Below are positions 63,937 through 64,000 of a stretch of DNA of 64,000 bases, piece after piece. The position numbers and the translations under genes were made by a program. The DNA lies in contig NZ_NWBU01000017.1 in assembly GCF_003050615.1 (NCBI RefSeq), positions 114,588 to 178,587 on the forward strand, in the 5' to 3' direction. Under the pieces are notes generated by a model. That model searched no databases. It saw only the letters and a list, made by a program, of their open reading frames with translations, and had not been told where the DNA came from. Each line of letters starts with the position of its first letter. Within the stretch, counting starts at the first letter, position 1. Source of the stretch: Sphingomonas oleivorans (GTDB taxonomy: Bacteria > Pseudomonadota > Alphaproteobacteria > Sphingomonadales > Sphingomonadaceae).

Positions 63937-64000
63937 TCATCGTAACCAGATCATGACGGCGGCGAGGTGGGCGAAGCCTGTGAAGTGGACGGTGCGCCTG
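63937..64000 (-). mobile_element. 3' end of an IS5-like transposase gene (runs past the window)
   Basis: The minus strand from the right edge reads RRTVHFTGFAHLAAVMIWLR and stops at TGA 63939-63937. This C-terminus is typical of IS5-family transposases in sphingomonads. The inverted-repeat end cannot be seen in the few bases between the stop and the DUF2274 gene. Confidence 0.7.

Overview
This 64 kb window is high-GC bacterial DNA. It looks like an alphaproteobacterium of the sphingomonad type (Sphingomonadaceae). Two large TonB-dependent receptors lie near carbohydrate genes, an N-acetylglucosamine PTS sits with a GntR regulator, and there are many lipid- and quinone-type redox enzymes. No rRNA, tRNA or CRISPR array was found. 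Species was inferred from gene content and not tested.

Left part (1-24.4 kb), mostly core-like. A GlcNAc module (EIIA-HPr-EI fusion, GntR regulator, SIS deaminase NagB-II, NagA) carries a near-identical inverted pair of operator-like elements in its divergent intergenic region. It is followed by an M20 amidohydrolase with an upstream TonB receptor, an Lrp/AsnC regulator, a metzincin-like secreted metalloprotease, and an L-serine dehydratase whose leader reads as a tandem glycine riboswitch. Next come a small outer-membrane barrel, ahpC-ahpF, an orphan LuxR-type HTH protein, a FadR-type regulator with a GH13 lipoprotein, and a second TonB receptor.

Middle part (24.7-39.2 kb) is a glycan or glycoconjugate locus of unknown product. 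A nine-gene minus-strand operon, mostly coupled by 4-base overlaps, encodes three SDR sugar epimerases/decarboxylases, a B12-binding radical SAM enzyme, four glycosyltransferases (three of them tandem paralogues) and a fusion of a phosphoribosyltransferase-like domain to a kinase-like domain. A divergent plus-strand operon encodes a histidine phosphatase, a methyltransferase, a glycosidase-like TIM-barrel protein and myo-inositol-1-phosphate synthase. This is the best candidate in the window for an undescribed pathway.

Right part (about 40-64 kb) is an accessory island of lower visible GC. It holds nine short-chain dehydrogenases, three ABM-type monooxygenases, two SnoaL-like proteins, two Atu4866-type proteins, WrbA, pirin, a quinone reductase, a DoxX protein, an F420/NADP oxidoreductase, a flavin-reductase-like protein, an NhaP antiporter, LysR and AraC regulators, and several decayed genes (DyP peroxidase, amidohydrolase, and a LysR gene with two in-frame stops). 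Four copies of one promoter module (a GCAA direct repeat with 20-bp period and a -10-like hexamer at constant distance) precede four transcription units, which suggests one regulon, perhaps under the AraC protein encoded inside the island. The island ends at an orphan DUF2274 gene, typical of conjugative-transfer operons, and the 3' end of an IS5-like transposase.
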